DNA of 64,000 nucleotides from Alphaproteobacteria bacterium (GCA_026126215.1 JAHCJQ010000001.1:62001-126000); one strand, 5' to 3'. Positions 8,981 through 17,578 are shown, counted from the stretch's first letter. The notes: a model not told the origin generated them from the sequence alone. Numbers and translations: made by a program.

Positions 8981-9343
8981 ATGCGCGTTCTGGTGATCGA
9001 CGATTCCGCCGAGATCCTCGAGTTCGTCAAGATGTGCCTGGAGGAAGCCGGGCACATGGTCACGGCGATGCAGAATGCCGAGGATGCGATTGCCGTAGCC
9101 GGCGCCGGCGGGGAACCGTTTGATGTCGTGGTGACCGATCTCGTCATGCCCGGGATGGACGGGGTCGAACTTATCAAGCGGCTGCGCCAGCTCGACGGCA
9201 AGGTGCGGATCGTTGCCATGTCGGGCGGCGCGCGCCAGCTCCCGGCGGAAATCGGGCTCACGCTTTCAAGCGCCTTCGGTGCGGACCGCACCCTCTACAA
9301 GCCCTTCCGCCCCCGGGACCTCATCAAGGCCATCGAGCCCTGA
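8981..9343 (+). CDS. Single-domain response regulator
   Basis: A 120-residue receiver protein with D7/D8, phosphoacceptor D53 in VVVTDLVMPGMDG, S81 in MSGG and K107 in YKPF. It is the third orphan receiver within 2.2 kb and closely resembles the one at 7698, so the two probably arose by duplication. The upstream region (about 8890-8940) is conspicuously AT-rich and is the likely promoter. There is no output domain and no kinase partner in the window. Confidence 0.87.
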   Translation: MRVLVIDDSAEILEFVKMCLEEAGHMVTAMQNAEDAIAVAGAGGEPFDVVVTDLVMPGMDGVELIKRLRQLDGKVRIVAMSGGARQLPAEIGLTLSSAFGADRTLYKPFRPRDLIKAIEP

Positions 9344-9350
9344 AGGCGCG

Positions 9351-9362
9351 CCCCGGCCGGGG
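9351..9362. terminator. Palindrome between convergent genes, possible bidirectional stop
   Basis: A perfect 12-base GC palindrome, CCCCGGCCGGGG, fills most of the 28-base gap between the receiver gene and the convergent hydrolase-glycosyltransferase gene. It could pause transcription from both sides, but there is no loop or T-run, so the terminator call is weak. Confidence 0.25.
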
Positions 9363-9371
9363 ACCCGGCTC

Positions 9372-11480
9372 TCAGAGCAGTTCCGCCAGCATGCGCGCGG
9401 CCCGCGCCGCGCCATCCGCCTCGACAGGCCTGAATTGCGGTGGCGCCCGCAAGGCCGCGACCATGGCTTCGGCGATCTGGTCGGGCGTCGAAGTCGCATA
9501 GTCCATCCGCCGTCCCGCGCGATAGCGCTCGAGACGGTGGGCCACGTGAAAGTTCTGCTCGAAATGATTCCTTAGCGGAAAATAGAGAAACGGCGTTCCC
9601 GCCGCGGTCAGCTCCATGCATGTGGTGAGGCCGCCCTGCACGAGAGCGAGGTCGCAGGCCGCGAGATGGCGGTCGAGGTCGGGCACGAAGTGACGCGTCT
9701 CGACGCCGGAGGGTGCCGCGATCGATGCCGGGTCGATGCGCGGCCCGGTGACCAGAACCATGCGCAGATCGGGCAGTCGGGCACGGACCATCGGGAAGCT
9801 CTCCAGCACGCGCCCGATCAGGTGTGCGCCGACGCCGGAGCCACCGACCGTGACGATGCAAACGCGCTCGTCGGCGCGATAGCCAAGACGTTGGCGCAGT
9901 TCCGCGCGACTGCCAAAGGTCCTCGGATGCTCGCCGATGACATAGCCCGAGAAGTCGAAATGCCTCGGAATCCAGTCGCGCATGGCAGGCAGCCCGCTGC
10001 CGAAGGACAGCGGCACGATATCGTCGGGCTCGCCGACGAAGATGGCGCGGTCGCGCACACCGGGATGGCGCTCCACATGCCCGATCATCTCGGCATTGTA
10101 GTCGGCGGTGAGGAATGCCTCGCGCTCGCCGTTCTCCGGCATCGGCACGAAACCGACGAAATCGGTGAGCCAGGCGAGCTTCGCCTTCTTGAGTTCCGGA
10201 TGCTCGTGCCAGTAATGGTCTATATCCCAGGCTTCGTCCGCGATCACCAGATCATAGCCGCCCTCGTCTACCGCATCCTGGAAGATCATGAAATTGGCGA
10301 TCAGGATCTCGTCCATGCGGCGTATGGCCTGAAACGCATTCAGCTCGTGCGCGCCGGCCTCGAGTTCGATGTGGCGCGATTCGCTGGCCAGCCTGGCACT
10401 GAGCGGATGTATCCGCTCGCCATGGGCAGCGAGCAGCCGCGTAACGGGATCCTGTGCCAGCCAGTCGACCTTCAGGTCTGGATGGAGCCTGCGCAGTTCC
10501 TGCGCGATGGCAATGTCGCGGCGACCATGGCCAAGGCCGATCGGCGAGGAGAGATACAGCACCTTCCTGACCTTGGCCGCCCGAGGCGTCCGCTTTCTTG
10601 CAGGTGCCGCGATGCCCAGCCTGCGGTCGAGAAAATCGACGATCAGCCCATTGCATTTAGCCGGAAAGCGGCTGTTCGGTGCATGGCCGCCGCCGGGGAT
10701 GGTGACGAACTCCGCGCCGGTCAGTTCGGCGAGCACGCGCGCGCGCTCGTGGGGCTGGATCTGGTCGTTGTCGCCATGGATAAGCAGCACCGGGCAACGG
10801 ATCCTGCGATACATCTCCTCCCCGACATCGAACGGAGGCGCAATGGCACGCGCTTCCACGGTCCTTGCCAGCGTGGCACCGGTCGTGCCTGCCGCCCATT
10901 CAAGACCCTCCTCGATCTGCCGGGTCGAGTGAGGTTCGGTGAAGATGTTCGTTATGAAATGCTCTGCAAAGTCGGGATAGTTCGTCAGCCAGTAGTCTCG
11001 ATTGAACTTGTCCCATCCTTCGTAGCGCTCGCGCTTGGCCATGAAGTTCTGCGCCGTCGTGCGCGGATGACCCGGACCGACCGTGGCTACCGTCCCGATG
11101 AGGATGGCCGCCTTGACCCGCTGCGGATGGTAGGCAGCAAGTACGCAGGCGTGCAAGCCGCCGAGGGACAGGCCGACCAGGACCGCCTTTTCGACCGCCA
11201 CGGCATCCATGACGGCGAGCGCATCGGCGACGGAATGATCGAGCGCGTATGCCCGTGGATCGTCCGGGCGATCGGACCTGCCATTGCCGCGCGGATCGAA
11301 GGAGATGCAGCGGAAGCGTTCGCTGAAATAGGGTATCTGCGCCTTGTAGATACGGGAATGGACGATGCTCCAAGGCGGCAGGAACACCATGGTCTCGCGG
11401 CCGCTGCCATGAACCTCGTAGAAGAGGCGCACGCCATCACGCGAGACGGTTCCTTCCCGGTCGGGCACTCTGGCGCGCAC
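9372..11480 (-). CDS. Alpha/beta-hydrolase fused to GT-B glycosyltransferase
   Basis: A 702-residue two-domain protein. Residues 1-290 are an alpha/beta-hydrolase with the nucleophile elbow GLSLGG (S105), an acid in HGDND (D239) and H266 in GGGHAP, a complete triad. After a basic linker (RKRTPRAAKVRK) residues 305-702 form a GT-B glycosyltransferase. It has a GLGHGRRD loop at its start, like MurG and related enzymes, and a donor-site block QGGLTTCMELTAAGTPFLYFPLRNHFEQN near the C-terminus (split here by function, not by gap). The frame is continuous and codon use is even, so this is a real fusion. The GTG start has GGAGGTG six bases upstream and lies four bases past the stop of the TetR gene, giving one transcript. 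Substrates are unknown; cleavage or transfer on a glycolipid or polyketide-like compound is conceivable. Confidence 0.85.
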   Translation of the reverse strand: MRARVPDREGTVSRDGVRLFYEVHGSGRETMVFLPPWSIVHSRIYKAQIPYFSERFRCISFDPRGNGRSDRPDDPRAYALDHSVADALAVMDAVAVEKAVLVGLSLGGLHACVLAAYHPQRVKAAILIGTVATVGPGHPRTTAQNFMAKRERYEGWDKFNRDYWLTNYPDFAEHFITNIFTEPHSTRQIEEGLEWAAGTTGATLARTVEARAIAPPFDVGEEMYRRIRCPVLLIHGDNDQIQPHERARVLAELTGAEFVTIPGGGHAPNSRFPAKCNGLIVDFLDRRLGIAAPARKRTPRAAKVRKVLYLSSPIGLGHGRRDIAIAQELRRLHPDLKVDWLAQDPVTRLLAAHGERIHPLSARLASESRHIELEAGAHELNAFQAIRRMDEILIANFMIFQDAVDEGGYDLVIADEAWDIDHYWHEHPELKKAKLAWLTDFVGFVPMPENGEREAFLTADYNAEMIGHVERHPGVRDRAIFVGEPDDIVPLSFGSGLPAMRDWIPRHFDFSGYVIGEHPRTFGSRAELRQRLGYRADERVCIVTVGGSGVGAHLIGRVLESFPMVRARLPDLRMVLVTGPRIDPASIAAPSGVETRHFVPDLDRHLAACDLALVQGGLTTCMELTAAGTPFLYFPLRNHFEQNFHVAHRLERYRAGRRMDYATSTPDQIAEAMVAALRAPPQFRPVEADGAARAARMLAELL

Positions 11481-11484
11481 GGCG

Positions 11485-12099
11485 TCACCTCCGCCGCGAG
11501 GCGCTTTCCGCGACGCGAATCAGATCGCCGACGCGGCGCAGGGCCTGTCGCACCGGAACGTCCTTCTTCTCGAGGCCGAGCAGATACTGGCTCTCCGCGC
11601 CGATGAACAGGTTGGCGATCAGCGCGGCAACTTCGTCCACCGTGAACGGGCCGAGGCCGCCAAGCTCGCGTTCGGCCCTCCGCACCAGTTCCGTGATCAG
11701 GTCGATCCAGCCCTTGATGCCGGCCCGCGTGACCGTTGCCACCTCGGCATCGGTCCAGCTCGCGGCGATCAGCTCCTGCAGCACGCGCACATAACCGGAT
11801 GCGATGTCGTCGTCGAGATAGTCGCAGGCCCTGTCCCACTGTTCCGAGAGTCTGAGTTCCGGGTCGCGGAAGAGCGCATTCTGGCGGTCGAGGAGCCTGG
11901 CATTGAGATACTCGAACAGAGCCAGCACCAGCCCGAGCTTGGAGCCGAAATGGTAGTGGATCTGGCTCAAGGGCACGCCGGCCACGGCCGCGACGTCGCG
12001 GGTCGATAGTCCGGCATAGCCATTCTGTCGCAGCACCTTCTGCGCCGCATCGAGCAGTGTGGTGCTGGTTTCCGTTCTCCTTGCCGGGGCCTCTGCCAT
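11485..12099 (-). CDS. TetR/AcrR family transcriptional regulator
   Basis: About 204 residues. The N-terminal helix-turn-helix (AAQKVLRQNGYAGLSTRDVAAVAGVPLSQIHYHFGSK region, residues about 14-50) has the TetR recognition-helix tail HYHFGSK. The C-terminal ligand/dimerisation domain is diverse and does not reveal the inducer. The ATG at 12099 has AGGAAGAGGA upstream; a longer form starting at 12147 is less likely. The gene follows the MddA-like gene by about 110 bases and precedes the hydrolase-glycosyltransferase by four, so it probably controls both, perhaps through the paired palindromes at 13071-13113. Confidence 0.9.
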   Translation of the reverse strand: MAEAPARRTETSTTLLDAAQKVLRQNGYAGLSTRDVAAVAGVPLSQIHYHFGSKLGLVLALFEYLNARLLDRQNALFRDPELRLSEQWDRACDYLDDDIASGYVRVLQELIAASWTDAEVATVTRAGIKGWIDLITELVRRAERELGGLGPFTVDEVAALIANLFIGAESQYLLGLEKKDVPVRQALRRVGDLIRVAESASRRR

Positions 12100-12210
12100 C
12101 AAGATTCCTCTTCCTGTCTTCGCCAGGCCACGCATGCGTGCCTGCAATCTCCCGGAATACGCAAGGTAGCCGACGCGGCGATGCGCGACTATTCAGGTAG
12201 GCACGCCAGC

Positions 12211-12993
12211 TCAGCGATGGCGGGAATCCTCCGCGCGCAGTTCGGGCGCCGGCGGGTCGGCCATCCTTCCGCGCGGCAGCGGAATGAGCATCGAGACCTG
12301 CCGACGATACTGGCGGTACTGATCGCCGAACAGCGCGATCAGGTCGCGTTCCTCGAGATGGATTCCAATCAGGATATATCCCGTGGTCGCGACCGCAAAG
12401 AGGAGGTGACCCATGCTCATCGTCGGCGCAGCCCAGAATGCCAGCAGGAAGCCGAGATAGATCGGGTGCCGGACGCGCTTGTAGAAAAGCGGCGTCCTGA
12501 AGGCCGGCGGCGGCGGCGTCCGGCCTGTCAGTCGGGCGAAAACCTGGCGCAGGCCGAACAGTTCGAAGTGACTGATCAGGAACGTGCTGACGAGAACGAG
12601 CGCCCAGCCCGTCCAGAAGGCCATCTGCAGGAGGATCACGCCGAGCGGATGGCTCACCGTCCAGACCGGCTGCGGCATCGGCCGCCACTGCCAGTAGAGC
12701 AGCAGCAGCGCGAGGCTGGCAAACAGCACATAGGTCGAGCGTTCGACCGGAGAGGGCACGAAGCGTGTCCACCAGCGCTTGAACGCCGGCCGGGCCATGA
12801 CGCTGTGCTGCACGGCAAAGAGACCGAGCAGCAGCGCATTCGTGGCAATGGCCGCACCCAGCGGACCAGCTTCGCCGCTGTCGATGGTCTTTGGCACGGG
12901 CAGGTTGCCGACGAAGGCCACGGCATAGAGGAAGGTTCCGAGGAAGATCCCATATGCGACCAACCCATAGAGAACGGCGACTGGCCCAGACAT
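12211..12993 (-). CDS. mddA: Methanethiol S-methyltransferase-like membrane protein
   Basis: A 260-residue multi-pass membrane protein of the NnrU/isoprenylcysteine-methyltransferase-like superfamily. It closely follows the pattern of MddA, which methylates methanethiol to dimethyl sulfide with S-adenosylmethionine. Diagnostic blocks are [61 protein letters not shown] and GIHLEERDL near the C-terminus. Five to six hydrophobic segments are visible. The gene is the first after a strong candidate operator region and precedes the TetR regulator and hydrolase-glycosyltransferase on the same strand. The family call rests on remembered motif similarity. Methylation of another thiol or small acid is possible. 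Confidence 0.72.
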   Translation of the reverse strand: MSGPVAVLYGLVAYGIFLGTFLYAVAFVGNLPVPKTIDSGEAGPLGAAIATNALLLGLFAVQHSVMARPAFKRWWTRFVPSPVERSTYVLFASLALLLLYWQWRPMPQPVWTVSHPLGVILLQMAFWTGWALVLVSTFLISHFELFGLRQVFARLTGRTPPPPAFRTPLFYKRVRHPIYLGFLLAFWAAPTMSMGHLLFAVATTGYILIGIHLEERDLIALFGDQYRQYRRQVSMLIPLPRGRMADPPAPELRAEDSRHR

Positions 12994-13070
12994 GGCAGTA
13001 CTCCCCTGGCAGGTTTGCAGCGGACATCCGGATGCGTGGATTCGGGCGTAGTCTTCCCTCTGTCTTGTTC

Positions 13071-13113
13071 GGTCGGCCGACCTAGCCTCTATGAGTGTAT
13101 ATCGGTCGACCGA
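13071..13113. promoter_or_regulatory. Paired palindromic operators upstream of mddA-like gene
   Basis: Two perfect 12-base palindromes, GGTCGGCCGACC at 13071-13082 and TCGGTCGACCGA at 13102-13113, share the GGTCG/CGACC core. Their centres are 31 bases apart, close to three helical turns. They lie 78-120 bases upstream of the mddA-like start and downstream of the MarR gene. This is the arrangement expected for cooperative binding of a dimeric repressor. The TetR protein encoded two genes downstream is the obvious candidate; the MarR protein upstream is the alternative. Confidence 0.6.
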
Positions 13114-13176
13114 CCGAAGTCAATCCCCGCGATTTCCGTCATGGCCGGAACTGCGTCCGCGACGTGCCGGCCTGGC

Positions 13177-13659
13177 CTAGGGCTTCTCACCCTCCGCCGG
13201 CAGCCGGCGCAACAGGTTGCGCAGCAGCAATTCCATGACCTCGGCACCGGCGAAAAGCTGCTCGTCGGAAAGCTCGGCCAGATGCTGGGCGAGCTTGGCC
13301 ATCGGATCGTCGAGCAGCGCACGGCTGCCCTTGGATGTGAGTTCCAGCACGCGCCGTCGCGCATCGACCTCGGAGGGCACCTTGCGGATGAAACCCCGCT
13401 GTTCGAGCGAGCCAAGGGTCTGCGAGGCGCTGCTTGGCGTCGTCAGGTTGTGCCGGGCAAATGCACCGACAGTGCGCGCCTCTTCGTTCGCGCCGGCGAT
13501 ATAGCGTAGCGCCGCCCATTGCGTGGGATTGAGCCCGAAGGCGAAGGACTGGCTGGACAGCAGGCGCGAGAACTGATCGATCAACTCCAGCAATGCGGAC
13601 GCGGCTCGAACTTTCGGGCGCTCCCTGTCGCTTGCATGCTGCGTCATTGCTGCCGGCAT
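13177..13659 (-). CDS. MarR family winged-helix regulator
   Basis: About 160 residues with the MarR layout: a helical dimer interface at both ends and a winged helix in the middle (LNPTQWAALRYIAG, NLTTPSSASQTLGSLEQRGFIRKVPSEVDARRRVLELTSKG). The wing carries the usual D-x-R-R arginines. No good ribosome-binding site marks the start; ATGs at 13659 and 13647 and a GTG at 13686 are all possible. It reads toward the mddA-like gene and is divergent from the MFS gene at 13871, with which it shares an upstream region of about 200 bases, so it may regulate that transporter. Confidence 0.85.
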   Translation of the reverse strand: MPAAMTQHASDRERPKVRAASALLELIDQFSRLLSSQSFAFGLNPTQWAALRYIAGANEEARTVGAFARHNLTTPSSASQTLGSLEQRGFIRKVPSEVDARRRVLELTSKGSRALLDDPMAKLAQHLAELSDEQLFAGAEVMELLLRNLLRRLPAEGEKP

Positions 13660-13870
13660 ACCCACAGAATGTTGGTAAGCATACACTAGGCGAGTCGCCG
13701 TCCCACGTCACCCGGCCTGTTGCATTCCGGGACAGAACGCATGGTTGGCGCGCCCGCCGCCCGAACTCGCGCCACCGGTTCACCCCCGATTTTACCTGCA
13801 AGATCCGGGCGGCGGCGGGCCGGACACAATGCCAGTCTGCGCCAACTTCCAGGTTTCGCAGCGAGGCACG

Positions 13871-15091
13871 ATGTCACAGCGGCATGTCACGATCCTGGCG
13901 CTGGCCGCAGGCGGCGCCCAGGCAGGCGATCAGTTCGTCCTTGCGAGCCTGCCTCTTCTCGCCGTGCTGCTGTTTGGCGGCGGCGCGGAGCTTGCGGGAC
14001 CGCTCGTCGCCGCCCATGGCGCCGCCTGGCTGGCCGCCGCGCTGCCGGCCGGGCTGCTGGCCGACCGGCTGCCCCGGCGCGCCCTGCTCGGTGCCGGATT
14101 ATGGCTCGGCCTGGGCGGCGGCCTGCTCGCGATCATCGGACTGCGTTGCGATTTCATCCCGCTGCTGGGCGGCGGCGCCTTCGTCGCCTCCGCCGGCACG
14201 GTGCTGTTCGCGATCGTGGCGAGCGCGCTGGTACCGGAACTCGCGCCACCGGATCGGCTGCCGCGCGCAAACGCGCGCATCGAACTGGCGCGCGCGCTCG
14301 CCGGCCTTCTGGCTCCGCCCCTGGTCGGACTGGCGGCGAGCCGATGGTCGCCCGCCCTCGGCCTCGCCTTCGCCATGGCCGCCCTTCTGCTCGCCCTGCT
14401 TGCCCTGGCGCGCCTGCCGCGCCAACCGGCACCTGTGGTCGAACGGGCGCGCGGGGGAAGCCTGGCGGCCCTCGCCGAGGGCGCCGGCTTCGTGCTTCGC
14501 CAGCCCTGGCTATGCGCGCTCGCTGCCTGCGCCATTTTCTGGAACTTCGCCTTCTTCGTCCTGGTCGCGGTCTTCGTTCCCTTCGCCCTGCAGCGGCTCG
14601 GCCTGACGCCGTTGCAGACCGGACTGGCGCAATCCGCCCAGGGCTTCGGCATGCTGCTGGCCGCGCTGCTCGCCGGTCGGATCGTCCGCCTTACCCGACC
14701 CAATGTCCTGCTGCTGTTCGGGCCCGCCGTCTCCTGCCTCGCCGCGGTGCTCCTGCTCGCCGCGCCGGCCGGGACCGCGCCCATCCTCGCCCCCGCCTGC
14801 TGGTTCCTGCTGGGCTTTGGACCGATGCTCTGGCTCATCTGCCAGACCAGCCTGCGCCAGCTCCTCACGCCGCGCCGCCTGCAGGGCCGGGTCAATGGCA
14901 GCATCCAGCTCGCCATCTATGGCGTCCGGCCGCTCGGCGCCCTGGCCGGAGGCTTCGTCGCCACGCGCTTCGGCGGCGAGGCCGCCCTGGCGCTGGCCGG
15001 CCTCTGCTTCCTCGCTTCCTTCCTCGTGCCGCTGACCTCGGGGCTGCGCCGCCTGCACAGCCTGCCGGCATCGCACGCGGCCACCGCTTGA
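13871..15091 (+). CDS. MFS transporter (enterobactin-exporter-like, MFS_3 type)
   Basis: A 406-residue major-facilitator protein with about twelve hydrophobic segments. It opens with a short cytoplasmic tail and the acidic residue in AGDQF within the first helix, typical of the DUF/MFS_3 branch that includes EntS-like exporters. LLADRLPRRALL is the loop 2-3 signature (a G-x-L-x-D-R-x-x-R relative), and RLPRQPAP marks the central loop. The substrate is not readable. I chose the ATG at 13871, preceded by GCGAGGC; upstream frame is proline- and glycine-rich noise. It is divergent from the MarR gene, and a GNAT acetyltransferase gene follows after 34 bases. Confidence 0.87.
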   Translation: MSQRHVTILALAAGGAQAGDQFVLASLPLLAVLLFGGGAELAGPLVAAHGAAWLAAALPAGLLADRLPRRALLGAGLWLGLGGGLLAIIGLRCDFIPLLGGGAFVASAGTVLFAIVASALVPELAPPDRLPRANARIELARALAGLLAPPLVGLAASRWSPALGLAFAMAALLLALLALARLPRQPAPVVERARGGSLAALAEGAGFVLRQPWLCALAACAIFWNFAFFVLVAVFVPFALQRLGLTPLQTGLAQSAQGFGMLLAALLAGRIVRLTRPNVLLLFGPAVSCLAAVLLLAAPAGTAPILAPACWFLLGFGPMLWLICQTSLRQLLTPRRLQGRVNGSIQLAIYGVRPLGALAGGFVATRFGGEAALALAGLCFLASFLVPLTSGLRRLHSLPASHAATA

Positions 15092-15125
15092 AGGCTCCCG
15101 CCCATACTGGGAGACTGGGCCGGCC

Positions 15126-15605
15126 ATGCTGATCAGGCCATACCGAACGGACGATGCGGTGCAGATCGTGCGCCTGTTTCACGATACGGTTCACCTGGTG
15201 AACCGGCGCGACTATGCGCCGGCGGAGATCGCCGCCTGGGCGCCGCGGATACCCGATCCGCAAGCCTGGGACATCCGCATGCGGGCGAACCGGACCCTGG
15301 TCGCGGATTTCGATGGCGAGGTGGGCGGCTTCGCCGAACTCACGATGCAGGGCCATGTGGAGATGCTGTTCTGCCAGGCCGGACGCATCGGCACCGGCGT
15401 CGGGCAGGCGCTCCATGAAAGTATCGAGGAGGCGGCGCGACTGGCCGGAATGGACCGCCTCACCGCCCATGTCAGCATCACCGCCCGGCCGTTCTTCGAG
15501 CGGCAGGGCTTTCGCGTGCTTAAGGAACGGCGGGTGGAGAGAGGCGGCGTGGTATTGGTAAACTACGCCATGGCGAAATCGCTGGAGCCGTCGGCCGGGC
15601 CCTGA
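15126..15605 (+). CDS. GNAT family N-acetyltransferase
   Basis: A 159-residue acetyltransferase of the GNAT fold. It opens with the usual IRPYRTDDAVQIVRLFHDTVH. The acetyl-CoA loop is GRIGTGVGQALHESIEEAAR around residues 85-105, a variant of Q-x-x-G-x-G/A. Near the end the ITARPFFERQGFRVLKERRVERGGV segment is a typical GNAT motif B with the YgjM/YafP-like layout. The acceptor amine is unknown. It follows the MFS gene closely and may be cotranscribed. Confidence 0.87.
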   Translation: MLIRPYRTDDAVQIVRLFHDTVHLVNRRDYAPAEIAAWAPRIPDPQAWDIRMRANRTLVADFDGEVGGFAELTMQGHVEMLFCQAGRIGTGVGQALHESIEEAARLAGMDRLTAHVSITARPFFERQGFRVLKERRVERGGVVLVNYAMAKSLEPSAGP

Positions 15606-15617
15606 TCGCGCCGCCGG

Positions 15618-15935
15618 TCAGCGCCGCCGGTCGGCAGGATCGGAGCGACTTTCCTCGATCACGCGCCATTCGCCCTCGATGGTCGCGCCGCCCGCCTCTC
15701 CGCCGCCGGGGCCTTCGCGTCTTTCCGGCCCATCGCCGGCGGTAGGGCGCGCCAGCAGGAGGCGCGCAAGCAGGCCGACCAGCAGCGCGAGCGGCAACAG
15801 CAGCAGGACGAAGAAAGAGAGCAGAAGCCCGGCGGCGATGGCGATGGCCGCGCCGAGAACGAGAATCGCGGCCCGCTTCCAGGGCGGGATCTCGCCCCAG
15901 CCGAAGCGCAGCACGTGAATGCGGTGAGCCTCCAT
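15618..15935 (-). CDS. Small membrane protein, unknown
   Basis: A 105-residue protein with a basic amphipathic start and one long hydrophobic block (about residues 22-62, enough for two helices back to back). The hydrophilic tail is rich in glycine, glutamate and arginine. I recognise no family. It is convergent with the GNAT gene (12-base gap) and divergent from the sterol-desaturase-family gene. The codon pattern is that of a coding frame, but no functional hint is visible. Confidence 0.6.
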   Translation of the reverse strand: MEAHRIHVLRFGWGEIPPWKRAAILVLGAAIAIAAGLLLSFFVLLLLPLALLVGLLARLLLARPTAGDGPERREGPGGGEAGGATIEGEWRVIEESRSDPADRRR

Positions 15936-16043
15936 CGATATTCAAGTGGCCCTTCGCGCCGGCATTTCAAGCGCTCGCGCCCGAGCGCCGGCCTCTGCTA
16001 CTTTTCTTGGCCCGGGACAGCGCAAGGCTCGAGACCAGAAAAG

Positions 16044-17162
16044 ATGTCGCCTTCACCCGCCAATGGCATCAGGGCCCGCCGCCTGCCGGCCGGCGCGCTC
16101 TCCGCCGCGCTCGGACTGCTCGGCCTGCTGTCGGTTCTCTGCTTTCACTTCCCCGAATGGCTGACCACGCCCGAAGTGCGTGCGGCCATCGACCTGCCAT
16201 TGCTGCGCAAGCTGCTGCTCGGCGGACTGATCGCCGCCATTGCGTCCGGCGTCGCGGCGCTGTTCCTGCGAGCGGAACGCCGGGCGGGCCTGATCGGCCT
16301 CACGGCAGCGGCAGTCGCATTCGCGCTCGGCGGCCATACGGTGCCCGAGACGCAGGCCGTGCCGCTCCGGACCTTCTATATCGGCCTAGATTACTTCATC
16401 CTCAGCCTGTTCTTCACCGCCCTTGCCTTCGTAACGCTGGAACGGTTGTTCCCGAAACGCGCCGATCAGCCGGTGATGCGGGCGGAAGCCGGCCTCGACC
16501 TGCGATACTTCGCGCTCAATCATCTGGGCGTGTCGCTGATCCTGCTCACCGTCAACGGCATCGCGGCCATGGCGGGCGATGTCCGGCTGACGGGCGGCCT
16601 CTTGCCCGATCCTGCCGCGATGCCGCTTTGGCTGCAGTTCCTCATGATCGTCCTGGTCGCCGACCTCACGCAGTACTGGCAGCATCGCATCTTCCACCGC
16701 GTGCCGTTCCTCTGGCGCTTCCATGCGGTGCATCATTCGGTGCGCCAGATGGACTGGCTCGCCGGGTCGCGCCTGCATTTCCTCGAAGTCCTGTTTCAGC
16801 GCGCCCTCGTGGTGGCGCCGATCCACCTGCTGGGTTTCGCCCGCGAGGCGATCGACATCTATGTCATCTTCGCCGGCATCATCACCGTGTTCATCCACGC
16901 CAATATCGGCGTTGATTTCGGCTGGCTGCGCTACGTGATTGCGACGCCATCCTTTCATCACTGGCACCACGCCGCATCGCCTGAGGCGCACGACAGGAAC
17001 TTCGCCGTGCACCTGCCCGTGCTGGACCTGCTGTTCGGAACCTTTCATCTGCCCGGCCGCCGCTGGCCGGACGCCTACGGCCTGGAGGGCAAGCGGCCGG
17101 CGCAAGGGCTGATCGCCCAGCACCTTCAGCCGTTCCGGCGCGCGCCGGATGGCGCGCCTTGA
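16044..17162 (+). CDS. Sterol desaturase/fatty acid hydroxylase family protein
   Basis: A 372-residue integral membrane di-iron protein. The histidine boxes of the family are present: HRIFHRVPFLWRFHAVHHS in the middle and, after further membrane segments, FHHWHHA near the C-terminus. About eight hydrophobic segments surround them. In this family the di-iron centre hydroxylates or desaturates lipids, carotenoids or sterol-like compounds. The N-terminal 150 residues add four extra membrane segments compared with minimal members. The ATG at 16044 gives a short positively charged leader before the first helix. Substrate unknown. Confidence 0.88.
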   Translation: MSPSPANGIRARRLPAGALSAALGLLGLLSVLCFHFPEWLTTPEVRAAIDLPLLRKLLLGGLIAAIASGVAALFLRAERRAGLIGLTAAAVAFALGGHTVPETQAVPLRTFYIGLDYFILSLFFTALAFVTLERLFPKRADQPVMRAEAGLDLRYFALNHLGVSLILLTVNGIAAMAGDVRLTGGLLPDPAAMPLWLQFLMIVLVADLTQYWQHRIFHRVPFLWRFHAVHHSVRQMDWLAGSRLHFLEVLFQRALVVAPIHLLGFAREAIDIYVIFAGIITVFIHANIGVDFGWLRYVIATPSFHHWHHAASPEAHDRNFAVHLPVLDLLFGTFHLPGRRWPDAYGLEGKRPAQGLIAQHLQPFRRAPDGAP

Positions 17163-17175
17163 TGCGGCACCGGCC

Positions 17176-17460
17176 TCAGAGTTCGGTCAGGCGCAGGATC
17201 TCCGGCTTGCCGTCCATGAACTGACCCATCTTGCGGCCCAATTCCCGGAAGTGATCAGCGGCGCGATGCTGGTCCATCGCCGCCTGGTCGACATAGCGTT
17301 CGATAAAGGTATAGACCAGCGGCGTCTCGCCCCGGGCCAGCGTGTAGAGCCGGCAACCCGGCTCCTTCTCGTTTACCTGCTTCACCAGTTCGAGCGCGAC
17401 CGCCTCGAAATCCTTCTCGTTGCCGGCCTTGACCCTGATCGTCGCGATGATTGCGTGCAC
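17176..17460 (-). CDS. Antibiotic biosynthesis monooxygenase (ABM) domain protein
   Basis: A small dimeric alpha/beta-barrel protein of 94 residues. The pattern I-x-V-K-x-G-x-E-x-x-F followed by EPGCRLYTLARGETPLVYTFIERYVDQAAMDQHRAADHF is classic for the YgiN/ABM superfamily, whose members act as quinol monooxygenases or heme enzymes. The start is a GTG with AGGGGAG eight bases upstream; the frame stays open further left but reads as noise. It is convergent with the sterol-desaturase-family gene and divergent from the secreted-protein gene. Confidence 0.85.
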   Translation of the reverse strand: MHAIIATIRVKAGNEKDFEAVALELVKQVNEKEPGCRLYTLARGETPLVYTFIERYVDQAAMDQHRAADHFRELGRKMGQFMDGKPEILRLTEL

Positions 17461-17578
17461 GTTTTCCACTCCCCTTCCATCCGGGCGCGGCATTGTGCCT
17501 CCATCCCCGCGCCGGACGCCAGTCCGTTCGCGCCCCTGAATTGTGCGATTGGCGCCGGCATGGGATAATATCGCCCGC

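Noticed and set aside
9372-11480. Hydrolase-glycosyltransferase fusion as a frameshift artefact
   Set aside because: The frame is continuous, with a natural basic linker and no change in codon use between halves.
12181-13509. Long open frame of 442 codons on the plus strand opposite mddA-like and MarR genes
   Set aside because: Its translation is rich in arginine, glutamine and histidine and has no domain. The minus-strand genes have clear family motifs and better starts.
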